A DNA stretch of 64,000 bases from Anoplopoma fimbria (lineage: Eukaryota; Chordata; Actinopteri; Perciformes; Anoplopomatidae). The notes under the pieces were generated by a model. That model was not told the origin of the DNA, did no database searches, and saw only the letters and a list, made by a program, of their open reading frames with translations. This document shows positions 24,653-63,490 of this stretch, piece after piece (positions within the stretch are counted from its first letter, which is position 1; the number at the start of each line of letters is the position of its first letter). The DNA lies in assembly GCF_027596085.1 (NCBI RefSeq), contig NC_072467.1:12063476-12127475 (forward strand), written 5' to 3'. A program made the position numbers and the translations under genes.

Positions 24653-25538
24653 CCATGGTTACTGCGGTCAAGCCAGCCGCCTCTCAGGATTGCCTGGTCA
24701 AACTAGCCGTCGCTGTATTCGGAGTGTGCGATTGCTCCAATACTTATAGTAATGCAATGGAATATATATCAGCCTTTTTCTCAAACTTTGATGTGGGATA
24801 AAAACTATTTCTTCTATAAGTAGTTTATGAGTCTAATATTTTTGGACAGAGTACTTCTTGGACTAATTGCACAAATATTATGAAGTATTTTTACTGTGTA
24901 CTTTTTGAGTAATTAAGGTCAAATCTCCCCCATAGAACAAGAATATGCCATTTTGGCAAACTTTGACATTGAATAAAAACACTTTCTTCCATAATGGTCA
25001 CTGTAGGATACTTTGACCTTAGATTACTCAAAAAGTACACAGTAAAAGTACTTCATAGTATTTGTGCATATAGTTTGGGAAGTACTTATTCTATATATAG
25101 GACTCATAAACTACTTATGGAAGAAAGTGTTTTAATACCACATCAAAGATTGAGGAAAATGCTGAATATTGGTCAAGATACTTTGACTCATAAACTACTT
25201 ATGGAAGAAAGTGTTTTTATTCAATGTCAAAGTTTGCCAAAATGGCATATTCTTGTTCTATGGGGGAGATTTGACCTTAATTACTCAAAAAGTACACAGT
25301 AAAAATACTTCATAATATTTGTGCAATTAGTCCAAGAAGTACTCTGTCCAAAAATATTAGACTCATAAACTACTTATAGAAGAAATAGTTTTTATCCCAC
25401 ATCAAAGTTTGAGAAAAAGGCTGATATATATTCCATTGCATTACCGTGAGTATTGGAGCAATCGCACACTCCGAATACAGCGGCGGCTAGTTTGACCAGG
25501 CAAACCTGAGAGGCTGCTGGCTTGACCGCAGTCCATGG
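24653..25538. mobile_element. Long inverted-repeat (foldback) element in nlrc5 intron 1
   Basis: The left arm (about 24653-24993) and right arm (about 25199-25538) are reverse complements over about 340 bp with only scattered differences. They begin and end at CCATGG. The ~205-bp centre contains further partial copies of the arm ends, such as CATAAACTACTTATGGAAG at 25106-25124 repeated at 25189-25207. No protein frame is present. It is probably a foldback or MITE-type DNA transposon. Transcribed with nlrc5 it would form a very long hairpin in the pre-mRNA. Confidence 0.8.
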
Positions 25539-25839
25539 TTGGTTTTACATGAATCTCACTAACCTTCTAATACTGTTGCATTTTGAGGCGGGTTACATTT
25601 GATAATATGTTCAATTAAGATTAAGTGATTTTGTTTGGGAAGCCATAACGCCTTTGACGCATTCAGTGTGGAATGACAAGAAGTGTCCCTCAAGCCTGTC
25701 CTGAAAGCAACGAGCGTCGCAGTGTGATGAGTCTTTTATCTGCAGCCCTACTGACACAGACTATAGGCTGTATTAAACGGTGCAGTTCCTTTTCGTTTAA
25801 AAATTTGATTATGCCGATATAAATAAAGTAAGAACTTAC

Positions 25840-25880
25840 CAACAACTGTTGTCGTAGACTTCATCCCTCTGCAGGCAGAG
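25840..25880 (-). other. nlrc5: nlrc5 untranslated first exon (5' end approximate)
   Basis: On the minus strand a good splice donor (GTAAGTTC) lies just below 25840. The next acceptor (TTTTCAG) at 24338-24337 opens the exon carrying the start codon, leaving 16 nt of leader (24336-24321) before ATG. This makes 25840 upward the likely non-coding first exon and 24339-25839 intron 1. The transcription start is not visible and the upper limit is a guess from the interferon-type motifs just above it. Confidence 0.55.
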
Positions 25881-25892
25881 TATCTATTATTT

Positions 25893-25940
25893 CGAAACGA
25901 AACCAAAAGTAGCTGCGTATAAACTTTTGGTTTCGCTTTT
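25893..25940 (-). promoter_or_regulatory. Paired ISRE-like elements in the nlrc5 promoter
   Basis: The plus strand at 25894-25904 reads GAAACGAAACC, which fits the interferon-stimulated response element core (GAAANNGAAAC). A second, inverted copy with one mismatch lies at 25930-25940 (GTTTCGCTTTT). The two sit in a perfect 13-bp inverted repeat: CGAAACCAAAAGT at 25898-25910 and its complement at 25923-25935. ISREs bind IRF and ISGF3 factors, and mammalian NLRC5 is interferon inducible. Control of this fish gene by interferon is inferred from position and motif only. Confidence 0.6.
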
Positions 25941-25949
25941 GCGCAGTAA

Positions 25950-28900
25950 GTGCGACTGCACGTGCGATTTCTATCAGAAAGCCACTTATCTTTAGGCGAC
26001 AGACCTTCTTGGTTAGGTTCAGGGAATGATCACGGGTTAAGATTAATCCTTAACCGTGGAAAGCCCTGCGATTCAAATAATCACGGGAAGACATCAGTCA
26101 TTGTCATTATGGACATAGATAGAGACAGAGAAAGTCTCTGTTTTTTCAGCTACATAGTTAGTAAACTATTTCTAATGAGAAATGCAGGATTCTAGTTGAT
26201 TATTTTAAACGTGTATTTTTATTTCTTCTTTTTCCTATCTTATCATTTATCTGTCCATTTCCATTATTACTACCTCCGTTTCTCAACTTAAATTTCTGTT
26301 CTGTAACTATTAAGGTATATATCACAGTTTATCTGTATTGCTGTCTATAACTTAAACTTTAATACATGATTTATATATCCTCTGTGGTCAGCTGTGGTTG
26401 CCTGGGGGTTTGTTTGCGAGTGAATCCTGTGCAATGTCCTGTGTTAATGTTTTAGTCATTTTATCAATGCAATCAAAGAAAGTGTTTGCGTGTTGGGGGG
26501 AGATCAGTCTGGTTCACAGCTGAGCTCTTACAGGGTACCAAGAGTGTTGCAAGCTGTAATAGTGGTTAGGGGGCAGATGGGCCAGTTAGTTACAAAGTGA
26601 TGTGTGTGAGTGCATCCAAAAGGATTATTTCAGTACAGGTGCAAAAAGCCAATGCTTGCATTAGAACGGGCACAGTGTCAGGCACATGTTCAAGCACTTG
26701 CTGGCAGTCTACTTAGTGCTGTTTTGCTGAAGAGCTGCAGTCTAATCAGCATCCACTGCAAGAGGTAGAGGAGACTCTTGAGCTATGGCTCAACATTTTT
26801 GTAGCTATGCAGTTTGAATGTAATCCACCTGTACTAACACATACTTGTGGCTACGATGAGATTTGCTACACAAACAAAAAAGAAGGAACTCCACAACTCA
26901 AGTTGAATGCTGACAGAAGGGCTCTCAGGGAGACCGAAGCAAAAAGATGCCCCATCCATCTGCTGATCACATCTCAACCATTGGCGATCTGTCTGCATTT
27001 CCTTTTATCCTCCTTTTTTAGACAGAAATAGATTATACCATGAACGGTCAAAGCTTTTCTACACTTATCCTATCTCACTTTGGTAACGTGGACTGGCCTT
27101 TTACAGAAGATTTGACAACTGTCTTTTCCCTGTGCCTCACAAGTCCCACCCCATAACTCCGCCTAACCTCTGTAGACTCTATCTTCCTTCTCAGTAGCCT
27201 GACACATATTTTATTACATGGAGTTGGCGTAATTATAGATGCAGCACACTAAGTGTAAGCTTACAAGAGAAAAATGTTAAAAAAAACAACACATTTATTA
27301 CAAAAATGAATGATTCATGGGTTTGCTCTAAACACCATTGTACAAAATGAGCAGATAAAGCCAATCTGTTTTGTTCCCCTCCCCTGGGGACCACTAGAAG
27401 CCATCATATATTTTAATTAATTTATTAATTAACACATTTAGTCAGTTAAGCCTGGGTTTTTAAAAGTTAACTGTTTGTTTAATGCAGTAATTATTTCAGA
27501 CAAGTATTACTGAAGTTATGTAGTCATCATGCTTGGTGGGCAAAAAAGAATAGGAAAAGCTTTGACCTTCTTTTCTTTTCAAAGTAGCCTAAATAGCATG
27601 AGTCTCGCATCTGACCAAGTGAGGTAAACCCTGGAGCGGGTGGGCTTTGCTGTGAGCCATCAAACAGCTGCATGCTCACTGCGACTGCCTGCAAACCGTA
27701 ACCTGAAAATCAAATAAACATTTATATTCACACGTTGACAATTAACACTTGTTAATTTTCCGGATGGGGCATTATTGGCAGAAATGTGATTTTATCACAC
27801 AATAATTTAATGAAAATCCGATTCGATGAGATAGCACAGAGATGCGTACTGTATGTATTTTCACTGTACCTCACACTCTATTATATGTTTTTCTGTCCCC
27901 TGATATAGCTCCAGTATATATCAGTACACCAATAAGGAGCTATGTGACATCCAAGGCAAATCTCAGAGCAGTGTCATGGCAACATTTTTTATTTTAACAT
28001 TTACAGTATGTCTTGCGATGTTTCAACCAGTATTCCGTTTTGGTCGTAACATTCTTTGTGTTTAATCAATATACAGTCAACCAATCCAGGGTGAGCCTTG
28101 CACCCACCCACTCTCTGATGACATGCCCACTTCTTTCACTTCAACACAGCAACTTTTGAAACTCCTCAAATTACCGCTAACAAATGTGGCTCACAGAGAC
28201 ATAGCATGTGTTCATCATTGCACCCCAAGTTAGCTGGCAGCTGGCTCAGTCGGACCACTGAATTGAAATCAATCTGTAAATTAAACGTAATCTCCTGTAA
28301 AATGACAGGACAAGGCTTAGAATTTACATTATAGGAGACAGTGACATTCCTGTGAAAACATGGAAAGTTTGTTTAAAAGCCATGCATAAATGTGCAATTT
28401 AAGATTTTATTGTTTTAGATAATTACACCCAATCATTAAAAAATTTTTACTTAGTTATTAAAAAATATAACATTGTAAATCATATCTAGGTATTTTACAT
28501 GTGCACAATAAAAAACCCATAATATTCCCATTTACCAATTTCCAATCCAATTTGAAGAGTTGTCCTCACTCAATAAAGGCTGCCATTATCTTTAAAATTT
28601 ATTGTACCATAACATCATGTCAAAACAAGTACCCAAAAACTGTGCCCCTAATTTGTATAAGAACTGAATCATCCTCTGATGTTCTCCTCTCTACTCACCT
28701 CAACACATGCTGATTTATTTGAAGGCAAGAAATTACCAAACATGCGCAAGTACAAAATAATTCAGGACCTGGTGGCAACTGTCATCTACCCCTCATGTAT
28801 TTGCTGTCCGACTGTCAGCTATCAAATTTCAAATTCCTAATACTAGTTTAAAATTGTTTAAAATCCCAAGACATAATCTCTAATTAGATAATTATCTATC

Positions 28901-29160
28901 AATCAACAGCAAACATAAAATATTGTTAAAAGGTGTTGACATCTTAAAATGTGAGTGATAACACCACAGCTTTCTATTGGATGGTACCATTTTTTAAATT
29001 GTATTTATGTGAAATGAATTAATTAATTATTCTACTGCTGATATATGTACATACAGGTCCATTTGTTTTAAAATAAGAACTCAAAAGTTCCTTACTTAAG
29101 GTAGGGATTCTCCCAAATTTAGAACCACCAAAATATTTTAAATGCTTCAAGACTCAACTG
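25950..29160. other. Intergenic region between nlrc5 and the myosin cluster
   Basis: The two genes are transcribed away from each other across this 3.2-kb stretch. Only short chance frames are seen, and no splice-flanked exon matching a known family. Muscle enhancers could lie in its right half but I cannot identify them by eye. Confidence 0.6.
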
Positions 29161-29169
29161 TCATCCTCA

Positions 29170-29231
29170 CCATATTTGGCACATTAGCCTGCTTGAACCT
29201 TTGCTTTGTAAGCAAACCAGACTGAATATAA
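29170..29231 (+). promoter_or_regulatory. Promoter of myosin copy A: CArG box and TATA box
   Basis: CCATATTTGG at 29170-29179 is an exact serum-response-factor CArG box. A TATA element (ATATAAGG) follows at about 29226-29233. Between them lies GCTTTGTAAGCAAACCAG, similar to the same position upstream of copy B. A first non-coding exon with donor after GCTTGTG at 29289 follows. Activity in skeletal muscle is inferred. Confidence 0.65.
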
Positions 29232-29254
29232 GGGGCCCAAGGACAGCCAGAGAG

Positions 29255-30110
29255 AGTGTGGTGGATGACCAGTGGAGTTCCTGCTTGTGGTGAGGTGGTC
29301 TACTTTTATGCATTGTGCAATTTAGATGTATACTTCTTTTTAGAAATTATTTAACAAATATAGTGTCATGTAAATTCATTCCTGTTCAATTCACTTTGTG
29401 CTTTCCTCTAGCATTTTCACGTAACTTTATAATATAGTATATGTAGTTGTAAGTTATGTATTTACAAATCATTTTGGTTGTTTCCTGCACCGAATAACAT
29501 CTTCTGTTTTCAATAGGTTTGTGGAATACAACATTCTTTTCACAAAGGGAAAGAGTACGGTACGTACAACTTTTACCATTGATTACTTTTTTATTTATGT
29601 TCATTTGTGTGTTTAATCTGTGATCTCAGGTATTTTGCATCCAATTTAGCAGAACTTAATAAGAACTAGTGTTGATCAGTCAAATCTTGCCAATTTTATG
29701 TACACAGCCCAATATTATTTCCTCAAAGGGCTTTACAAACTGAATAGCATACAAAAGAGAACAAATTCCTTAGACCCTAAATTTGGGGCCCTTTAACAGG
29801 GTAAAAATGCAAGAAACCTCAGGAAATGCAATTGAGGATCGATCTCTCTCCCTTGACTGAAAAACATGCAATAGATTTGTTGCATTTACAGAATATGGCA
29901 ACATTATAGAATTGCAGTAAAGACAATAAGCCTGTTGGTCTAAAAATGCTTTTACTAAGCTTAAGGCCACTTGTAATTATGCAAAAACATTATTTTGGTG
30001 TGAATGTATTAACTGTTCAGTACAACACTTTGACACTGTTGGACATGAACAGAAAACATCAATCTAAGATTGCTATTGTTTAACTTGCGCCACAGACATA
30101 AGCTGCCATC
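29255..30110 (+). other. Myosin copy A 5' leader exons
   Basis: The untranslated leader is split in three: a first exon ending at 29289 (GTGAGG donor), a middle exon about 29517-29559, and the 15-nt start (30096-30110) of the first coding exon after CCACAG. The same three-part arrangement is seen in copies B and C, as in other vertebrate sarcomeric myosin heavy chain genes. The transcription start is approximate. Confidence 0.55.
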
Positions 30111-40539
<10,429 letters not shown>

Positions 40540-40598
40540 AACACATTGAGTGTTTCAATGTGTTGAATCATATAATATGATATAATTCATGCTGAAAC

Positions 40599-40604
40599 AA
40601 TAAA
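40599..40604 (+). terminator. Polyadenylation signal, myosin copy A
   Basis: AATAAA 60 nt after the stop codon, within a short AT-rich 3' UTR, the usual arrangement for these genes. Confidence 0.75.
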
Positions 40605-40619
40605 GATTAAGCTTTGTAT

Positions 40620-41925
40620 GTTAAACTCTGTTTGTAATACTTTTGTCACTTTGTTTTCTATAAAAGGTAGTTGATGTGAGATTTGAATAACACTTTTTTT
40701 TTGAAAATGAAAATCATTTCCAAAAAAAAGATATGCTTTAACGGTAACCAATACTTTTACAGTCCTTAATTAAATGCAGACTTATTGTCTTAGTGAAACA
40801 AATATAAACAGTTTATAATGTTTACATTTAACATTGTTAAAGCCCCCTGAGATGGGATCACTGTAACACTTGTACATTACAAAGTTTTCTGCCAGTGACC
40901 AAAAAGCCAAAATAACTTCCATAACATTTAAGGTGAAGGTGGTATAGGCAGCTGACAAGGAAACAAACAAAATGCCAATCAAACAAATGTGTCACTTAAA
41001 TCACTTTAATCCTGACCTGGACAACAGGCACAGAAATAGATACATTAATTGCCTAATCCAAGAAGAGCTCTCACTTGTGGGCTATTTTTGGAAGCCACAG
41101 GCAGGACTGAGACAGCCCTAATAATCCTAGAACCACAACTTGTATACTCATATTTGGCTCTGATCAGAGAGCAGTCAGCCACACTTGTTCACAAAATCAA
41201 CAAATGGTGTCACTATATATTAAATAAAACTATATAAATATTGAATAAAAATGGCAGATGGCAAACTAGTCAGATCATGTACAATAATAGTATCTATTTG
41301 AAACAGACCCTCCTCAAAAACAGTGTGTGACAGCACAAACATTTAAACGGTTGATTTGATCGGTTGGAAGTGTGATGTGAGTGACTATTGGGGACACCTT
41401 ATTTTCAAAGAAAGTTTTATTCTGAATGTAAATAATTCGTAATAACATGGGTTTTATTTAGATTGTGAAACCACATAACTTTTTTGGTGACAATTTGAAG
41501 TAGAAATTTTCAGTGTTTTTCACACTGCAAGTTCAACACTATTGCCAGTGACATTTAAAATGGTATTGCTCAACAACTGAAACAAGGTTGACATTCAATG
41601 TGCACTGCAAGGAGCCAAAAATGGACTTGAAGCTAAGTCTGCAGAGTCAGTAGAAGTGTTAATAGCCTGACATATGAGTGTGAAAAGCACAGACATATCT
41701 CTTACATGGAAACAGAAATAGTAGTTATTATTCTTCAGTATTTATTTCTTGTGAGACTATTTATAAAAAAGTATTGCTCAAATGATTTTATTTTGAAGCT
41801 TCACACTCCATTTAGTATTTTTTAATCAAGCAAATTAAACAATCTGTGAGATGGATTAGAATACATGTTTATCCTTAAATTAAAGTTGTCTATTTTAAGT
41901 GGGGATTATCACAAATTGAGGATGT
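40620..41925. other. Spacer downstream of copy A, no gene found
   Basis: AT-rich spacer with no splice-flanked coding exon and no recognisable repeat on either strand. Confidence 0.6.
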
Positions 41926-41929
41926 GCCT

Positions 41930-43000
41930 TTACTGACGGAAACTTGAAACATGAGATGCATGTACCAGCGACAAGTGTCACTCACGTAAGCAACAGCTGT
42001 GAAACTTACCATATTTGGCATGTGTCCCACATTTAACTTCTGCTTTGTAGGCAAAACACATTCAACACAAGTATTCAATTTCCACTCTGTGAGTGTGGTA
42101 GAAGACCTATGAAGCTCATGTTTGTGGTGAAATGATCTATGCTTCAGACCACAGTAGTCTAAATATACAGTACTGTTTTAGAGCATGATCTGTATAAGAT
42201 ATGTTATAACTAATTAGACATGCTGATATTCATTATTTACTATTTTACCTACAAAAACTTAAGTTAGGTATGCAGAACAAATATTAAGTAATTCCACACA
42301 TAATGAAAGTACAAGTCAACTAACTACATTAACTAAGCATAAAAGTGGAACTAACACACATAAGTTAACCCCCACTTTAAATAGAGTCAGTCAACAGGTG
42401 GCAGATATTGAGGATCTAAGGAATCCTTTGAAATAGACAGAGAGAGGTTAGGAAGTGTTTAAGTAGTTTATGATGCTAGTGAGTGCATGCAAACATTCCT
42501 TGGCCAATTCACAAATCAAATAATATGTTCCCATCAGTCATTGACGATTAAAGTGAATCATTATAACCTGGAAGGTTTTGCTGAGGACCTGCAGCCCTAC
42601 CTGGACGATGCTGAGAAGAGTGGCAAGAAGTACATTCATAAACTAAAGGAGTTTGTTTCCATAGACATTTAACACTAAAAATAAATCAAACCTGAAAAAA
42701 CTACAAAATATTAAAACGTGCAAATTTACATAATACCAAAAACTGATGAAAAACATTGCCAGGTTGAATGATCTGGTAGTTAGCTGAGGGTGAAGGCCTT
42801 TAAGAACACGATGAGGGAGCAGTGAGAGCTCACTATCATTCTTTTGAGAATTTAATGCTGTACTAACTTGACAGATCTGGAACTGCTGGGGTTATGACAA
42901 TTATGGGACCTAAAATGGGATGACATGAAAAGGTTGAGAAACCTTCATGTACCAACTTCTTGAAATCTTTCTTGAACAGGGAAAGAGGGCAACTGAAAAG
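41930..43000 (+). pseudogene. Relic of a fourth myosin heavy chain gene (promoter, first exon and 3' exon scraps)
   Basis: A CArG box CCATATTTGG at 42009-42018 is followed by GCTTTGTAGGCAAA and a first-exon-like GAGTGTGGTAGAAGACC ending TTTGTG|GTGAAA at 42126, in the same order as upstream of copies A and B. No TATA element remains. At 42566-42655 is a relic of coding exon 35 (AGGACCTGCAG, then GCTGAGAAGAGTGGCAAGAAG at codon level EKSGKK). At 42751-42826 is a relic of exon 37 (GATCTGGT, GTGAAGGCCT) with in-frame stops. At 42980-42997 CAG then GGAAAGAGGGCAACTGAA resembles the last exon. About 30 internal exons are missing. It is dead and probably marks a large internal deletion. Confidence 0.65.
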
Positions 43001-43009
43001 CACATTCTG

Positions 43010-44215
43010 GACTGTTTTAAATAATTGATTGGTCTAACATTAGATTACTCTAATTTTCACCCACATGTTTCCCGAGGAACAAATTTGAATTAATATCGGA
43101 GCAATATCGAAAGAAAATAAACTATACTTTACACACAAAAATCTGTATTTCTCAAAATAATGATTGCTCCCAATATCAAAGCATTCAGCGTTGTCCTGGC
43201 ATCACAGCCCTTGGTCACTGCTCTCCCCCACATTACACTCACCACCTGTAGGATGGAATGGTTCTGTTGAAACATTTAAATCCCACTCATTTGCTTAGGA
43301 CAATGACAGCTGTAGCCTATTCGGATTCATGGCAGCTGCAATGGATTCCAATGTCGGCCCTGAGTAACAGAAAAAAACATGTCTAAATATAACAAAAGGT
43401 TTGTTGGTCTCAATGTCTCAAAGCATTCCTGCAGCATAATCCCCTGCTACATGTGTGGATTCTTTTTGATTAGTATCTGTAATTTTCTTAACACCAGTTA
43501 CTACTATATGTTTTAATTTACTACTTACAGCACAACTATTTCAGTAAAACAAATCACTGGTTGGCCCAGTATTATAAAAAAAAGATGTCATATAATGGAT
43601 GACCATCACTCCGTGGGGTAGAGCTAAAACATAACTGAATGTGTTGCTGATGTTTGCACATGTAATAGTTGCCGTCCTATTTTTGTTCCCCATCTTCATC
43701 ATCTCTCTAATGATCGGTTTGGAATGCAAAATATCTTCCTCTATTATCTACTACACAATTAGGGCTATTGATGGGATTAATTCAACAGGGATGAATAATA
43801 ATGATGAACGTGTACTTGGGCTATGTTGAAACCAAAAAAGTTTGAAGTTTGAAGTTTGAAGTTGCGCTCGAAGCCTATAAAGATGCTCGGGTTTATAGTT
43901 AAATGTGCAAAGCGCATGTGAAATGCGAGATGGTACGCGACTTTTGTAGAAATCTATATGGATTAAAATTAAAGCATATCTGTTCCATTATCTGTGCATC
44001 AGACAGACAACTGAAATTTTCAGCTGAAAAGCATTCTGTGGTGATACAGAGTTAATCAATGGGTGATGGTCAGATGCAATTTACAAATGCATGATGTAAA
44101 AAAAAATCTAAATGTAAATCCAATTTAAAAAAACTGCTCCATGTGTACCGCTCTCATATCTCTCATTGATTGACATGATATGTAAGACTGGCCTTACTGG
44201 CTGAACTCCAGAACA
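43010..44215. other. Spacer upstream of copy B
   Basis: No gene found. A short tandem run of GTTTGAA units lies at about 43839-43861. The rest is AT-rich unique-looking sequence. Confidence 0.6.
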
Positions 44216-44266
44216 CTAAATATATCTCCTGGCAACACCTGTTCCAATCGATGTCTGTTGGACAGA

Positions 44267-44327
44267 CCACATTTGGCATGTGGCCATATTTAACCATTGC
44301 TGCGTAAGCAAGCCAGGTTCAATATAA
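44267..44327 (+). promoter_or_regulatory. Promoter of myosin copy B: degenerate CArG, MEF2-like and TATA elements
   Basis: CCACATTTGG at 44267-44276 differs from the CArG consensus at one position. CCATATTTAA at 44284-44293 is MEF2/CArG-like, and ATATAAG near 44322-44328 is the TATA element. The intervening GTAAGCAAGCCAGG matches the copy A promoter. The first leader exon ends at 44383 (GTAAGC donor), the middle one is about 44501-44541, and the third starts at 44815. Confidence 0.6.
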
Positions 44328-44829
44328 GCCGTCCAACAGGAGAGAGCAGTGTGGTAGAAGAGCCTTGGAGACTCCAGCTTGTGGTAAGCATGTGTTCTAC
44401 CTGTTTTAGAGAAAGTATTCACTATTTGAGAAAATCCATTTGATGAACAAATCTTTACAAACATGCATAAATAACTGAAAAGAATATATGTTCCTAACAG
44501 GATTTTGGAATATACCAGCCTCTTCAAATATAGTGGGTCAGGTATGAACATCTTTCAACTATACTAATTTGTGTTTATTATATGTGAAAATTTTCATTCA
44601 GTTGCATCCAATTTTATCAAAAAAGCAGGTTAGTGTTAATCTAATAACTTTCAAATCAGTCAGGAAAATTATTTATATGAGCGAGGTGAAATTAATTTGA
44701 AAGGAATATGTTGATCATTAAATTGAACTTGGTAATTCTGTGTTGTTCAGTCAAATGGCTTGGAGACATTCGTTTTCAAAAAGATGAATATGATGATTCT
44801 TATTTACCTTATAGAACTAAACCGCCACC

Positions 44830-54970
<10,141 letters not shown>

Positions 54971-55025
54971 AGAACTTCGGCTGAGGGTTTTTTCTAATCA
55001 TAAAATATGATGTGAAATATACCAC

Positions 55026-55031
55026 AATAAA
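55026..55031 (+). terminator. Polyadenylation signal, myosin copy B
   Basis: AATAAA about 56 nt after the TAA stop codon of copy B, followed by a T- and TG-rich stretch. Confidence 0.75.
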
Positions 55032-55044
55032 CTAGTTTTTTGAT

Positions 55045-55800
55045 CTTGAATTGCATTGTCTGTGTTGTTTTGATCTAATTGTGTCATCCAAGTAGGAGCA
55101 TGAATGAATAGTTGGCTTAATTCAAAATAAATTATCCTTTTAGAAGCCTTCTTTGGAGGCCAATACTTTTGAAAGAGACAGTTCAATGACCTCTGGCATC
55201 CCATAAACACACTCACCTTTGGCCCTGATCAAAAATAAACATACACACTCTAGATCATATTTCTTCTATACGTTAGGAAAGATGAATGGCCAAGTAAGTG
55301 GACAAACTGATACTGCTTTAAGAATCTTTGTTTATAATTTATTCATCTTTTTTCTGCATTAATAGTGTCTTTACAGTAGTAATAGTGTCTGCTTTATTCT
55401 GTGCTTGATTATTGCTATGGTGCCTCATGATATAATGAAACTGAAAGACACAAAATTAAATAAAAATAAATAAATAAATAAGTAAAAATGATGAATATAT
55501 ATATTTAATACTGAAGTCGTCCATGCATTACTTACATTATTTTGTTTAAATTGTTGAACGCAATAACATTCTGTAAATTAAAAATAATACAACAGTTTGT
55601 TTTTTTCATTATTATATTGAAAAAAAGAAATTTAGGAATACAAAACACTGATGTATTTCAAAATGAGTTTACCTTCTTTAAAGTAAGAGTGTGTTCAAGG
55701 GCCTAAAATAAACTTCAGTTGAAGTAATGATTAAGCAAAAATCAAGACCTGGCAATATAAACTGAAACCTGAAACATCAGATGATTACAACATATGTTTT
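55045..55800. other. Spacer between copies B and C
   Basis: AT-rich, with a short AAAT/TAAA repeat at about 55456-55486. No exon relic comparable to that between A and B was found. Confidence 0.6.
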
Positions 55801-55820
55801 ATGATGGGCTGTCTGCCTTA

Positions 55821-55884
55821 CCATATTTGGTGTGAATACCATATTTAACTTTCACTGTGTCATCAAAACCTGATTCAATATAAA
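55821..55884 (+). promoter_or_regulatory. Promoter of myosin copy C: CArG, MEF2-like and TATA boxes
   Basis: CCATATTTGG (exact CArG) at 55821-55830, CCATATTTAA at 55839-55848 and TATAAA at 55879-55884. The first leader exon ends GCCTGTG at 55940, the middle exon is about 56077-56110 and the third begins at 56414. Confidence 0.65.
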
Positions 55885-56428
55885 GGCCATCCGAGGACTC
55901 CACCAATGTGTGAAACTGAAGACCGGAGTTCCTGCCTGTGGTAAAACTACTTTCTCTTAAACTTGAGACAATTTGAATGTGTTCTTCATTTATGAAATAA
56001 GTTATGTTAATAGAAACAATTGTTGCATTCATTTTGTTTTTACACCTACTCTAACAACAAAAACTGTTTTGAACAGGATTGGTAAATACTGTTGAGAGAG
56101 AGGGGGTCAGGTAAGGATAACTTTTAAATAATTAATTTGTCTTTGTAAGCGTTTAATACATTTGCAAAATATTTGTCATTAGATAATCCTTTATTAGTCT
56201 GCAGTTTTTCCATCCTAACATTTTGCCAAAGTTCAACATGTTCAAATGTATACTTTGTTACAACACAATCTGAATAACACTTAAGTTGAAAGTAAAGTTG
56301 TAAAGTAAAAGCCCAATTCGGATATGTATATATATTTCAAGTTCAAGTGATTTAAATAACATGGACTTAAAACATTAGTCTAAAATTGCAGCTCCTTTGT
56401 AATTATCTTACAGACATAAGCCGCCACC

Positions 56429-63490
<7,062 letters not shown>

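Noticed and set aside
24994..25302. Open frame of 102 codons in the foldback element
   Set aside because: The frame runs through the inverted and direct repeats of a non-coding element; its repeated HKLLMEESV peptide reflects the DNA repeat.
42487..42672. A functional small gene encoding a 61-residue peptide with EDLQPYLDDAEKSGKK
   Set aside because: The peptide is the decayed remnant of myosin rod exon 35 and has no promoter or partner exon in frame.
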